DNA from: Marinobacter sp. EhC06 | GTDB lineage: Bacteria; Pseudomonadota; Gammaproteobacteria; Pseudomonadales; Oleiphilaceae | Assembly: GCF_001650915.1 (NCBI RefSeq) | Contig: NZ_LXYO01000023.1 | Span: 62,001 to 126,000 of the forward strand | Direction of reading: 5' to 3' | Length of the DNA: 64,000 nt | Shown here: positions 33,832 to 42,938 of the stretch, piece by piece | Layout: each line of letters begins with the position of its first letter | Numbering within the stretch: position 1 is the stretch's first letter | Position numbers and translations under genes: made by a program | The notes under the pieces: model-generated | What the model was told of the DNA's origin: nothing | Database searches by the model: none | What the model saw: the letters and a program-made list of their open reading frames with translations, nothing else

Positions 33832-34662
33832 CTAGCGTAACAGGAAGTTGCCAATACCCTGTTCAATAACGGTCTCTTCCGACCGGTCCTTGAGCGGCAC
33901 CCCGGAAACCTTCTGTCGGCGCGCTTCCCTGAGCAGGTACATCAGACGCCTGCTCGCCTCCCCCCATGACAGTCCCGCCAGCCGGATATTCGATATGCAA
34001 TTTCGGCTGGCATCGGTCAGCCCTGGTCCTGGCTGCCAGGTCAGGTAAAGTCCCAGACTATCCGGAGAGCTCAGGCCCGGGCGCTCGCCAATCAGCACCA
34101 CCACGCAACGGGCGTTGAGGCGGTGGCCAACATCATCCCCGATCGCAACCCGTCCCTGAGAGACAACAACCAGCGGGGCCAGTTCCCAGGACTGATCATC
34201 GGCTTCGATGTCCGTCAGCAGGGCCTCCAGAAAGGCAATGGCGTTTTGCTGAACTCCATAGGAAGAGAGTCCGTCTGCGATCACCAAAGCCAGATCAGCG
34301 GGTGAAGCACCGGTGTGGCCCCGCCGATCCAGCTCCTCAGATGACTGGCTACTGAGTCTGCGGCCAAGATCGGGGCGCTGAAGATACGTGATTCGGTCGC
34401 AGGCCTGGCTTTGCAGGTGAACCGGATCGTGTCGTAAAAGCGTTTTCCTGCTCCCGGTCAGTTCTTCCAGACCAGCCATCAGCCGATCCGTGTCCAGCGG
34501 CAGGTGCACGGCATCGCGGGCCTGGGCATGGGCCAGCTGAAACGCCAGCATCTCCCGCGTGGGCAGGCTGATGCCTGCCCGGCCAAGTCCAATCCGGGCA
34601 TCGGTCCAGGCCGACAGCGGGCGCCAGGGATTCTCGGTGACAACCGGCTTACGCTCAGGCAT
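33832..34662 (-). CDS. eutC: Ethanolamine ammonia-lyase small subunit
   Basis: 276 residues from the ATG at 34662, giving MPERKPVVTENPWRPLSAWT; the region VTENPWxxL then aligns with the family start. Other family features are DARIGLGRAG and LVIADGLSSYGVQQ, and near the C-terminus CISNIRLAGLSWGEASRR. EutC forms the adenosylcobalamin-binding complex with EutB and splits ethanolamine into acetaldehyde and ammonia. Overlaps the end of eutB by eight bases. About 20 residues shorter than E. coli EutC at the N-terminus, the part that acts as microcompartment-targeting sequence there. Confidence 0.93.
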   Translation of the reverse strand: MPERKPVVTENPWRPLSAWTDARIGLGRAGISLPTREMLAFQLAHAQARDAVHLPLDTDRLMAGLEELTGSRKTLLRHDPVHLQSQACDRITYLQRPDLGRRLSSQSSEELDRRGHTGASPADLALVIADGLSSYGVQQNAIAFLEALLTDIEADDQSWELAPLVVVSQGRVAIGDDVGHRLNARCVVVLIGERPGLSSPDSLGLYLTWQPGPGLTDASRNCISNIRLAGLSWGEASRRLMYLLREARRQKVSGVPLKDRSEETVIEQGIGNFLLR

Positions 34663-36058
34663 TGTTCTGGCCCTCCGGTAACCGGGCCAGGCTTTCCCGG
34701 AAGGCGTCCGGCAAAGCATCTGCGGGCACCTTGCCTTCGGTATCCCGGAAAATCTGCATCCTGGTCAGCCACTGCTCGAATTCCGGTGCCGGTCGCTTGT
34801 CCAGAACGCGGCGCAGATACAGTGCATCGTGAAACGAGGTGGTCTGATAGTTCAGCATGATGTCGTCCGAGCCGGGTATACCCATGATGAAATGACAGCC
34901 GGCCACGCCCAGCAGGGTGAGCAGGTTGTCCATATCGTTCTGATCGGCCTCGGCGTGGTTGGTGTAACAGATATCGCACCCCATGGGCAGGCCCAGCAAC
35001 TTGCCGCAGAAATGGTCCTCCAGCCCGGCCCGGGTAATTTCCTTGCCATCAAACAGGTATTCCGGGCCGATAAACCCGACCACCGTGTTCACCAGAAGCG
35101 GCTCGAACTTGCGCGCCACTGCGTACGCCCTGGCCTCGCAAGTCTGCTGGTCCACACCGTGATGGGCATCGGCCGACAGCGAGCTGCCCTGGCCGGTCTC
35201 AAAATACATCACGTTCTGACCAACGGTACCCCGATTCAGCGAGAGCGCCGCATCCCGTGCCTCGGCCAGAGTGGCCAGGTCAAACCCGAAACTGCGGTTA
35301 GTCGCCTCGGTACCGCCTATGGACTGGAACACCAGATCCACAGGCGCCTTCTGTTCGATGGCTTCCAGGGTATTGGTTACGTGGGTGAGCACACAGGACT
35401 GGGTGGGAATCTCGTATTTTCGGATCACCTCATCCATCAGTCGCAACAGCCGCACACTCTGGGCCACGTTGTCCGTGGCCGGGTTGATCCCGATCACTGC
35501 ATCGCCACTGCCATACAGCAAACCGTCCAGGATGCTGGCTGCAATGCCGGTAATATCGTCGGTCGGATGGTTGGGCTGGAGCCGGGTCGACATCCGGCCG
35601 GGCAGGCCTATGGTGCTGCGAAATGCGGTCTGGACCCGGCATTTGGCCGCCACCAGAATCAGGTCCTGGTTGCGCATGATCTTGGACACAGCCGCGGCCA
35701 TCTCCGGAGTAATGCCGGCCCGGACGCTAGCGAGCATCTCCGGCGTGGCAAGGTCGCTGAGCAGCCAGTTCCGGAAATCCCCGACGGTAAGATGGGCAAC
35801 CGGCTCGAACGCCCCGGGATCATGATCGTCCAGAATCAGACGGGTGACTTCATCCTGCTCGTAGGGGATAAGCGCTTCGTTCAGAAAAGTTTTCAGGGGC
35901 AAGTCCGCGAGGGCCATCTGGGCCACCACCCGTTCCTCGGCGGTGTGTGCGATGACACCCGCCAGGCGATCACCGGAGCGCGCCGGAGTGGCTTTGGCCA
36001 TCAATTCCGCCAGCGTTGCGAACTGCCATCGCCGTTCACCCAGACTGTACCGATACAT
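34655..36058 (-). CDS. eutB: Ethanolamine ammonia-lyase large subunit
   Basis: 467 residues, close to the 453 of E. coli EutB. The alpha/beta-barrel segments typical of the family are present, including AATNRSFGFDL-like GTEATNRSFGFDLATL, YFETGQGSSLSADAHHGVDQQTCEARAY (only part quoted: GQGSSLSADAHHGVDQQT) and PLGCDICYTNHAEAD-like GCDICYTNHAEADQND. It carries the catalytic site that needs adenosylcobalamin. eutB-eutC form a two-gene unit with no ethanolamine permease, eutA reactivase or microcompartment shell genes nearby. Confidence 0.93.
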   Translation of the reverse strand: MYRYSLGERRWQFATLAELMAKATPARSGDRLAGVIAHTAEERVVAQMALADLPLKTFLNEALIPYEQDEVTRLILDDHDPGAFEPVAHLTVGDFRNWLLSDLATPEMLASVRAGITPEMAAAVSKIMRNQDLILVAAKCRVQTAFRSTIGLPGRMSTRLQPNHPTDDITGIAASILDGLLYGSGDAVIGINPATDNVAQSVRLLRLMDEVIRKYEIPTQSCVLTHVTNTLEAIEQKAPVDLVFQSIGGTEATNRSFGFDLATLAEARDAALSLNRGTVGQNVMYFETGQGSSLSADAHHGVDQQTCEARAYAVARKFEPLLVNTVVGFIGPEYLFDGKEITRAGLEDHFCGKLLGLPMGCDICYTNHAEADQNDMDNLLTLLGVAGCHFIMGIPGSDDIMLNYQTTSFHDALYLRRVLDKRPAPEFEQWLTRMQIFRDTEGKVPADALPDAFRESLARLPEGQNNA

Positions 36059-36133
36059 TGCCCTCTCCCTGAGACCGTTGTTCTACTATCTTAGGTGAAT
36101 ATCACCGAGACAGATCAACGGCAGGATAATGCG

Positions 36134-36910
36134 ATGACCGAAAAAGCGGTTCTGACCAGCATCAACGATGGCATTTGCACCATCACCCTCAACCGACCAG
36201 ACAGGCGCAACGCCGTCGACGGCCCCACGGCCGATGCCCTGCGCCGGGCATTCACCGAGTTTGAAGAAAACGATGCCCTCAAGGTGGCGGTCCTTTATGG
36301 CGCCGGGGGCAATTTCTGTTCCGGCGCTGATCTGGAGGCCATCGGCGATGAACAGCGGCGGAACCGGATTGATCCCCACGGCACGGGTCACGGCCCGATG
36401 GGCCCGACGCGCATGCACTTTTCCAAACCTGTCATTGCGGCTGTTTCAGGGTACGCCGTGGCCGGAGGCCTGGAGCTGGCACTGATGTGCGACATGCGGG
36501 TAGCGGAAGCTTCCGCGGTGTTTGGCGTCTTCTGCCGACGCTGGGGCGTCCCCCTGATCGACGGCGGTACCGTGCGGTTGCCCCGCATTGTCGGCCATGG
36601 CCGGGCCATGGACATGATTCTGACCGGCCGCCCCGTCAACGCCGAGGAAGCCCTGGGGATGGGACTGGCAAACCGGGTGGTGCCCGACGGGACAGCACTG
36701 CAGGAAGCGCAGGAACTGGCGGCGAACATTGCCGGATTTCCCCAGCGGTGCCTTCGGGCCGACAGGGCGTCCGCCATTCATCAATGGGATCTTGATAACA
36801 AACAAGCCCTGGAAGCCGAGGGGGCTGCCGGCTACCCGGTGGTTTTCGAAGAAGCTATCACCGGGGCCCGAAAATTCAAGGAGGGAGCTGGCCGTCACGG
36901 CCAGTTCTGA
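36134..36910 (+). CDS. Enoyl-CoA hydratase/isomerase family protein
   Basis: 258 residues from the ATG at 36134, seven bases after AGGA; a GTG at 36095 in frame is rejected for lack of a ribosome-binding site. Crotonase segments GAGGNFCSGADLEAI and GYAVAGGLELALMCDMRVAE form the oxyanion hole. The active-site loop reads CRRWGVPLIDGGTVRLPRIVG; this RRWGVPLIDGGT version lacks the usual first catalytic Glu and belongs to a common but poorly characterised crotonase subgroup. Divergent from eutBC. The last 35 bases overlap the convergent Nmad3 gene. Confidence 0.85.
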   Translation: MTEKAVLTSINDGICTITLNRPDRRNAVDGPTADALRRAFTEFEENDALKVAVLYGAGGNFCSGADLEAIGDEQRRNRIDPHGTGHGPMGPTRMHFSKPVIAAVSGYAVAGGLELALMCDMRVAEASAVFGVFCRRWGVPLIDGGTVRLPRIVGHGRAMDMILTGRPVNAEEALGMGLANRVVPDGTALQEAQELAANIAGFPQRCLRADRASAIHQWDLDNKQALEAEGAAGYPVVFEEAITGARKFKEGAGRHGQF

Positions 36911-37748
36911 GCAGGCCCGAGAGCCAATCGGTCAGGTGAGAATAAGCGTCCAGATCCAGCACGAATTCCTGCCCCCGAGCGGCACAGGTCAGATAACACC
37001 AAGGCGGTTCCAGATACCAGCGGTCCGGCTTGGTGTGATAACTCAGGGGCGGACGGTCCTCGCCCGGATAAAACGCGGCGGGCAGACGCCACCGGGTGGG
37101 CAGCCGGCTTTGCGGATCGGTCAGGACCAACTCATCCCGCAGTTTCGGGAACACACCACTACCGGCAAAGACCTCCGCGCCGGTTGGCAACTGGCAGGCA
37201 TGGGAGGACTCATAAAGCGTGTTGCCCGCGTCCGGCTGACCATGGAAGTGGGGATGGTATCGGGCCCAGGGCAAGGCGCCGGGCGCCAACTTGTCAATGG
37301 CGTGGATCTGGCCCACATGCAGCCAGCCCCAGATGGCATGGAACGGTCGTGATCCGGGCACAAACCGCCAGCGCCGGTTATGCATTTCAGCGCGGCGGAA
37401 AACCCCGAAGAACAGGAACAGATCTCCGGGCTCAACTCCCTGATTGCGCAAATGCCCCTGCGCCGAACCGGTCTGGCCCAAAACCGGTCGCCAGCCCTCT
37501 TCTCGCGGGTAGGCATCAGCCATCAGATCCGGGTCCAGGTGGGCGCCATGGCCGCCACGAATTCGGCCACCGGAGAGATCCCGGGCGATCTTGCCCAACC
37601 TGCGCTTTTCGAACAGGACATCGTCATAGCGGATTCGGGACTGGGAGTCCGGAATCGGCAACACACACAGGGCGTCGTCCGGTAGCACCGGGCTGGGACA
37701 ACCGCCGGCGGAAGAATCGAATCCCTTCCGGCTCAGAATCAGTCGCAT
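36876..37748 (-). CDS. Nmad3-family (nucleotide modification-associated) protein
   Basis: 290 residues. The start MRLILSRKGFDSSAGGCPSP and the following LPDDALCVLPIPDSQ are characteristic of the family named 'nucleotide modification associated domain 3', together with GDLFLFFGVFRRAE and HAIWGWLHVGQI. It has been proposed from genome context that such proteins take part in DNA or nucleotide modification. There are no restriction, phage or base-modification genes beside it here. No signal peptide or membrane span. The gene stands alone between convergent crotonase and divergent phosphoesterase genes. Family call from memory of the start motif. Confidence 0.72.
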   Translation of the reverse strand: MRLILSRKGFDSSAGGCPSPVLPDDALCVLPIPDSQSRIRYDDVLFEKRRLGKIARDLSGGRIRGGHGAHLDPDLMADAYPREEGWRPVLGQTGSAQGHLRNQGVEPGDLFLFFGVFRRAEMHNRRWRFVPGSRPFHAIWGWLHVGQIHAIDKLAPGALPWARYHPHFHGQPDAGNTLYESSHACQLPTGAEVFAGSGVFPKLRDELVLTDPQSRLPTRWRLPAAFYPGEDRPPLSYHTKPDRWYLEPPWCYLTCAARGQEFVLDLDAYSHLTDWLSGLLRTGRDGQLPP

Positions 37749-37845
37749 GGCATCACTCGAAAAGCATGAAGGCTGAACGGGCGGTAAATGCTATCGTAGA
37801 AAAAACAAAAATGCGCGAATGCCACTGACCGGAACCGCCAACACC

Positions 37846-38475
37846 ATGAGAATTGTCTGCATCTCCGACACCCACAGCATGCACCGCCAGATTGAGGTGC
37901 CCGAGGGTGACCTGCTGATCCACGCCGGCGACTGCCTGGGTGTCGGTACCCTGGACGAACTGGAAGATCTGGATCTCTGGTTCGCTGAACTTCCGCACCG
38001 CCACAAGATTCTGATTGCCGGCAACCACGACTGGTGCTTTCAGGATGAGCCGGCCGAGGCCCGGGAACTGGTCCGCCACGCCCATTACCTGCAGGACAGC
38101 CCGGTGGAACTCGAAGGTCTCAAGTTCTGGGGCAGCCCTTGGACACCGACGTTCTTCAATTGGGCGTTCAATCTGGAACGGGGTGATGCCCTCGCCGAGC
38201 GGTGGGCACAAATCCCCGAAGACACCGATGTGTTGATCACCCACGGCCCTCCCGCCGGCATTCTGGACAAAATTATCTCACCCTCCGGCATCGTTCGCCC
38301 CGGTTGCGACCACCTGGCTGAACGGGTGGCCAGACTGCCCCTGAAACTGCATATCTTCGGTCACATCCATGAGGGCTACGGTCAGGAACAGATTGGGGAC
38401 TGCCTCCACGTGAATGCCAGCACCTGCAATGGCAGTTTCAAGCCACTGAACCCGCCAATTGTAATCGACCTATAA
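37846..38475 (+). CDS. Calcineurin-like metallophosphoesterase (MPPED/UPF0046 type)
   Basis: 209 residues from the ATG at 37846, or 218 from 37819. Metal-site motifs of the family are SDTHS, HAGD, GNHDW, THGPP and GHIHEGYG, in that order over the chain. The LKFWGSPWTPTFFNWAFN segment is typical of the UPF0046/MPPED group rather than of YfcE. It probably cleaves phosphodiesters such as cyclic nucleotides or nucleotide derivatives with two metal ions. Substrate unknown. Located 97 bases from the divergent Nmad3 gene. Confidence 0.85.
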   Translation: MRIVCISDTHSMHRQIEVPEGDLLIHAGDCLGVGTLDELEDLDLWFAELPHRHKILIAGNHDWCFQDEPAEARELVRHAHYLQDSPVELEGLKFWGSPWTPTFFNWAFNLERGDALAERWAQIPEDTDVLITHGPPAGILDKIISPSGIVRPGCDHLAERVARLPLKLHIFGHIHEGYGQEQIGDCLHVNASTCNGSFKPLNPPIVIDL

Positions 38476-38596
38476 TCCGGCCTCGCCCGACGCCAGGCGA
38501 ACATTCGTTCTTTTCTTTTATCCGAAACAAAATCATCACGGGGCTGCAACCAAAGTCAGCGATGCTTCTCGGGATAATTCGAAAAGGAGTAAGGAC

Positions 38597-40426
38597 ATGT
38601 TCCGTAAAACAGCCTGGCTAGCCATCCCGGTTTTTGCACTCGTCGGGTGCAACAGTGATAACGACAATTCCAGCGGTTCGGATAGCGCCGCTTTCACCAT
38701 GAACATCCTTCATATCAATGACCATCACTCGAACGTGGAAGAAGGATCACAGGCCCTGACCATTGCCGGCCAGGAGACAGAGTTTACCGCTGGCGGCTTC
38801 CCGAGGGTTTCTGCCAAAATTGCGGAACGCGAAGCCGAACTGGACAACGTTCTCAAGCTGCATGCCGGGGACGCCATCACCGGCACCCTGTATTTCACTT
38901 CGTTCGAGGGCGAGGCAGATGCTGAACTGATGAACCAGGTATGTTTCGATGCCTTCGCCCTGGGCAATCACGAATTCGACCGTGGCGACGAAGGACTCAA
39001 AAAGTTCCTGGACCTGCTGGACAGTGGCAGCTGTAACACACCTGTTCTGGCGGCCAACGTAAAGCCCCAGGTCGGTACACCGCTGGCTCCGTTTGCTGAG
39101 GGAGATTACATCCAGCCCTACACGATCAAGGAGATGGGCGGTGAACAGGTTGGTATCATCGGCATCGACATTGCCAACAAAACCCGCAACAGCTCCAGCC
39201 CTGCCGACACCACCGAGTTTCTCGACGAAACCGAAACCGCCCAGGCCATGATTGATGAACTGGAGGCCGCTGGCGTCAACAAGATCATTCTCCTGACTCA
39301 TTACCAGTTCAGCAATGATCTGGTTCTGGCAGAAAACCTGACCGGCGTCGATGTCATCATTGGCGGCGACTCGCACACCCTGCTGGGTGATTTCGCCGAT
39401 TATGGCCTGACTGCCGGTGGCCCCTACCCGACCGAGCGCACCAACGCCGATGGCGACAGAGTCTGTGTCGCCCAGGCCTGGCAATATTCGCGAGTGGTGG
39501 GCGAGTTGAGCGTGACCTGGAACGCAGATGGCACCGTTGAGTCCTGCTCCGGTACGCCCCACCTGCTTCTGGGTGACACCATCGTTCGGGAAGATGCCAA
39601 CGGTGACGAATACACTCCGGAAGGAACAGAGGCCCAGGCCATTCTTGATGCCATTGCCGCAGATCCTCAGCTGAGCATCGTCGAGCCGGATGCCACGGCT
39701 TCACAGATCCTGGCCTATTACACAAACCAACTGGACACCTTCCGCAACCAGGTGGTCGGCACAGCTACCGAAGACTTGTGTCTCGAACGCATCCCGGGCC
39801 AGGGCCGAAGCAACCTGCCCAGCTGCGAAGGCACCACCGATGATCGCGGTGGCGACATTGCCAACCTGGTGGCGCAGGCATTCCTTTTCCTCAGCAAGAA
39901 TGCGGACGTTTCAATCCAGAACGCAGGTGGAGTGCGCACCGATATTGCCGCCGGAAATATCACTATCGGCGACGCCTACACGCTCCTTCCCTTCGCCAAC
40001 ACCCTGGTTGACCTGACCATGACGGGTGAGGAAATTCGACAGGTACTCAACGAGGCGGTGGATTTTGCCCATGCCCCGGACGGATCGACAGGCGCGTATC
40101 CCTATGCGGCAGGCCTGCGGTGGGACGTAGATATGACCCGTGCAAGTGGTGAGCGTCTGTTCAATATTGAGGTGAAATCCCGAGACGAAACCCAGTGGCG
40201 CCCGCTGGATGACACTGAAAGCTTGAACGTTGTGACCAACAGCTTTACCGCTGGGGGCCGCGATGGCTACATCACCTTCGGAACGGTTTCTGACGACGGT
40301 CGTGCAGTTGACACCTTCCTCGACTACGCCCAGTCGTTCGTGGACTACGTTGCCGAGCAGGGCACCCTCAGCAAGCCAGCGATTGGGGAATACTCAACCC
40401 AGTCCTACATTGCTCCTGCAAACTGA
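38597..40426 (+). CDS. Periplasmic 5'-nucleotidase/2',3'-cyclic phosphodiesterase-type lipoprotein (UshA family)
   Basis: 609 residues. Signal ends FALVGC with Cys18 as lipidated residue. The metallophosphatase domain carries ILHINDHHSN, GDAITGTLYF, ALGNHEFDRG, LTHYQFSNDL and GGDSHTLL; the C-terminal nucleotidase domain has NAGGVRTDIAAGNITIGDAY and LLPFANTLVDLTMTGEEI. Such enzymes release phosphate and nucleosides from extracellular nucleotides. Compared with UshA it has a lipobox rather than a cleaved signal, so it stays attached to the envelope. Monocistronic, with GGAGT before the ATG and a terminator right after the stop. Confidence 0.9.
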   Translation: MFRKTAWLAIPVFALVGCNSDNDNSSGSDSAAFTMNILHINDHHSNVEEGSQALTIAGQETEFTAGGFPRVSAKIAEREAELDNVLKLHAGDAITGTLYFTSFEGEADAELMNQVCFDAFALGNHEFDRGDEGLKKFLDLLDSGSCNTPVLAANVKPQVGTPLAPFAEGDYIQPYTIKEMGGEQVGIIGIDIANKTRNSSSPADTTEFLDETETAQAMIDELEAAGVNKIILLTHYQFSNDLVLAENLTGVDVIIGGDSHTLLGDFADYGLTAGGPYPTERTNADGDRVCVAQAWQYSRVVGELSVTWNADGTVESCSGTPHLLLGDTIVREDANGDEYTPEGTEAQAILDAIAADPQLSIVEPDATASQILAYYTNQLDTFRNQVVGTATEDLCLERIPGQGRSNLPSCEGTTDDRGGDIANLVAQAFLFLSKNADVSIQNAGGVRTDIAAGNITIGDAYTLLPFANTLVDLTMTGEEIRQVLNEAVDFAHAPDGSTGAYPYAAGLRWDVDMTRASGERLFNIEVKSRDETQWRPLDDTESLNVVTNSFTAGGRDGYITFGTVSDDGRAVDTFLDYAQSFVDYVAEQGTLSKPAIGEYSTQSYIAPAN

Positions 40427-40441
40427 TCTTCACCCGACCAC

Positions 40442-40476
40442 AAAGAAAATCCGGCGATCAGCGCCGGATTTTCTTT
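40442..40476 (+). terminator. Intrinsic terminator of the UshA-like gene
   Basis: A 14-16 bp stem: AAGAAAATCCGGCG with loop ATCAG and CGCCGGATTTTCTT, starting 15 bases after the stop at 40426, ending in a T-rich tail. Symmetric, so it may stop transcripts in both directions. Confidence 0.88.
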
Positions 40477-40562
40477 TCCTCATTTACCCGCTAATCTTGA
40501 AACACCCGCCATCCGGCGCCATCGTTGCACTCTCGTGAAATCACTTCTCCAACGGGAGCTCC

Positions 40563-41570
40563 ATGCCTGACTGTCCTGATTACTCTTTGCTCGAACTGGC
40601 CTCCGTCCGCGAAGGCGACTCGGTAGGAACTACGCTTGCCAACAGCGTGGCCTATGCCCAACGGGCTGAACGCCTTGGCTTCAAGCGATTCTGGCTGGCC
40701 GAGCACCACAACATGGAAGGTATCAGCAGCTCCGCCACGTCAGTCCTGATCGGGCATATTGCGGGAAAAACAGAAACCATCCGGGTCGGTTCCGGCGGTG
40801 TCATGCTCCCGAACCACCCGCCGTTGGTCATCGCCGAGCAGTTCGGAACGCTTGAGAGCCTGTATCCCGGACGGATTGATCTTGGGCTGGGCCGGGCCCC
40901 CGGTACGGACCCGGTAACCGCGAGGGCCTTGCGGCGCGACGGCCTGGGCGCGGAACAGTTTCCGGAGGATGTCGCCCGGCTGCAGTCCCTGCTCGGGCCC
41001 CTGCAGCCGGGGCAGCCCGTGAAGGCCATACCCGGCGCCGGCACCAACGTGCCACTCTGGCTGCTGGGTTCAAGTCTTTACAGCGCCCAGCTTGCCGCGA
41101 TGCGAGGCCTGCCTTACGCCTTTGCCGGGCATTTCGCGCCCCGACTTTATCGGGAAGCCCTGAGAGTCTATCGCGACAATTTCCAGCCTTCTGAACAGCT
41201 CAAAAAACCCTATGCCATGCTCGCTCTGCCAGCCGTTCCCGCCGACTCGGTACAGGAAGCCGAGCATCTGGCCACAACCAGTTATCAGCGGATTCTCGCG
41301 CTGTTCCGGGGCCAGCCGCTCTGGATGAAGCCGCCCGTGAACACCATGGACGGACTCTGGAACGCTGGCGAAAAAGCCAGCGTGAAAGATTTTCTCGGAC
41401 TCCAGCTGCTTGGGAATGCTGAGGCTATCCAGCAACAGCTTGAGCAGATTCTGTCCGGCATTGAGGTTGATGAACTGATGTTTACCGTGGACATCTACGA
41501 TCCCGGGAAACGCAGGCATGCCCTCGATATCCTTGCACAAACCAGAAAGGCCGGGCAGGCAGTCTCTTAA
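40563..41570 (+). CDS. LLM-class (luciferase-like) flavin-dependent monooxygenase
   Basis: 335 residues of the bacterial luciferase-like TIM-barrel family, YhbW-like subgroup: [23 protein letters not shown] near the N-terminus and [38 protein letters not shown] follows. It uses reduced flavin (FMNH2) and oxygen; the substrate cannot be read from the sequence. GGGAG lies seven bases before the ATG. Four bases of its end overlap the convergent glutathione peroxidase-like gene. Confidence 0.9.
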   Translation: MPDCPDYSLLELASVREGDSVGTTLANSVAYAQRAERLGFKRFWLAEHHNMEGISSSATSVLIGHIAGKTETIRVGSGGVMLPNHPPLVIAEQFGTLESLYPGRIDLGLGRAPGTDPVTARALRRDGLGAEQFPEDVARLQSLLGPLQPGQPVKAIPGAGTNVPLWLLGSSLYSAQLAAMRGLPYAFAGHFAPRLYREALRVYRDNFQPSEQLKKPYAMLALPAVPADSVQEAEHLATTSYQRILALFRGQPLWMKPPVNTMDGLWNAGEKASVKDFLGLQLLGNAEAIQQQLEQILSGIEVDELMFTVDIYDPGKRRHALDILAQTRKAGQAVS

Positions 41571-42118
41571 AGCACAGATTCCACCGCATCGATCAGCTCG
41601 GGATCCTGAGGGCGAACCCGGCTTGGGAATGACTCCACTACCGTGCCAGATCGATCAATCACGTACTTGGTGAAATTCCAGCGCGGCGGCTGGCTCTGTT
41701 CGTTGATGGCCCGAAACACCGGGTTTGCCTCGGGTCCAGTGACCGCACCCGGGGCAATCATGGTGAAGGTCACCCCGAAATTCTTGAAACAGACGGTGGC
41801 CGCTTCGGCTTCCGAGTCTGCCTCCTGCCGGAAGTCGTCGCTGGCAAAGCCGACCACAACCAGGTCCTGCTCCGAATATTGTTTATGCAGAGCCTCTAGG
41901 CCCTCAAACTGGCCCGTGTAACCGCAGCGGCTGGCGGTATTGACCACCAGCAAGGGCTTGCCGGCAGCCAGGTCGCAGAGATTTACGGTATCAGTGGAGT
42001 GCAATTTGCGCTGGTCATGATCAAGAAACGCCGGGCAACTGTCTGCAAGCGCCACAGGCGCACCCATCAGGCCTACAACCAATGCCGGAATCATCAGACT
42101 CTGTTTCAGCTTTTTCAT
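41567..42118 (-). CDS. Exported glutathione peroxidase-like protein
   Basis: 183 residues. A signal peptide ends about residue 25 (PVALADS). The thioredoxin-like core has the catalytic Cys65 in [11 protein letters not shown] and Trp147/Asn148 in [10 protein letters not shown], but the usual GFPxNQF loop reads GFASDDF, so the catalytic Gln of the Cys-Gln-Trp-Asn tetrad is replaced by Asp. It reduces hydroperoxides in the standard case, with a thioredoxin- or glutathione-type donor; periplasmic location would need another reductant. Activity of the variant is uncertain. Convergent with the LLM gene. Confidence 0.85.
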   Translation of the reverse strand: MKKLKQSLMIPALVVGLMGAPVALADSCPAFLDHDQRKLHSTDTVNLCDLAAGKPLLVVNTASRCGYTGQFEGLEALHKQYSEQDLVVVGFASDDFRQEADSEAEAATVCFKNFGVTFTMIAPGAVTGPEANPVFRAINEQSQPPRWNFTKYVIDRSGTVVESFPSRVRPQDPELIDAVESVL

Positions 42119-42257
42119 GGATCCGCTTTCCCTGTTCAGTCTACTTTATTCAATACGCCCCGACCGGATCGTTGGCTCAGCCAACAGGGTGGACAGGACC
42201 AGTTCGGCTGCTCATCATCCGGAGGAAACAGCATTCAGCGCAGGAGCCCGTTACATC

Positions 42258-42797
42258 ATGACCGACATCCCGATCCACGTCTTTCTTTCCCACGGCCTGG
42301 AAAGCGGACCTGGCAGCACCAAGATCCAGGCCATGAAAGCTGAGGCCGAAACCTTCCCGAACATCAAGGCCCACGCGATCGACCACCGCAGCAGCAAGGA
42401 TCCTGCTACCCGTTTGGCGCAAATGCGCGAGGCCATGGCGCAATGCGGCGCCGATCCTGCACACAGCATTCTGGCCGGCTCCAGCATGGGCGGTTGGGTG
42501 TGCGCCCAGACCTGCTCGGAAACTCCGGTTCTGGGCTGTTTTATTCTGGCGCCAGCCCTCGCCATGGCCCGGTATCCTCAGTCCAACCCCGTTATCCAGG
42601 CCCGCCACTGCCAGATCATCCATGGTTGGGATGATGACGTGGTACCGGTCGCCCCCGTGCTGGATCTGGCGCGCGATCAGGGCCTTCCGATTCTGGTTCT
42701 TCCCGATGGCCACCGGTTGGAAAACAGTCTTGATCGGGTCGTCAGCGAGTTCCGCGAATTCCTTCAAACCTGCCTTTCAGATATGAATCAACCGTGA
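42258..42797 (+). CDS. Small alpha/beta-hydrolase esterase
   Basis: 179 residues from the ATG at 42258, 11 bases after AGGAG; the longer frame overlapping the promoter region is not convincing. The nucleophile is Ser76 in AGSSMGGW, with the acid in GWDDDVVP (about 125-127) and His152 in PDGHRLE, a complete catalytic triad. The short chain without a lid, and FLSHGLESGPGSTK at the start, resemble the YqiA/UPF0227 esterases. Substrate unknown. Divergent from the peroxidase-like gene. Confidence 0.82.
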   Translation: MTDIPIHVFLSHGLESGPGSTKIQAMKAEAETFPNIKAHAIDHRSSKDPATRLAQMREAMAQCGADPAHSILAGSSMGGWVCAQTCSETPVLGCFILAPALAMARYPQSNPVIQARHCQIIHGWDDDVVPVAPVLDLARDQGLPILVLPDGHRLENSLDRVVSEFREFLQTCLSDMNQP

Positions 42798-42938
42798 TTT
42801 CATGAACTTGCGAAACCGCGAAATCCAGCTTCGCTGAAATGATTGTTTTGGCCATTTTCTTGCGAAAACCACTTTGTTTTGCCAGTCTTTATTAATGTAA
42901 CAATACATTTCGGTAAAAAAACGAACGGAGAAAACCCG

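Noticed and set aside
34829..36094. Plus-strand frame (421 codons) opposite eutB
   Set aside because: Shadow of a conserved gene; no recognisable product or start signal.
36876..37748. Nmad3 gene as part of a phage-defence island
   Set aside because: No restriction, methyltransferase, retron or other defence genes adjoin it.
42879..42907. Possible -35/-10 promoter (TTGCCA and AATACA, 17 bases apart) before teaA
   Set aside because: The -10 box matches the consensus at only three of six positions, so I do not report it as a feature.
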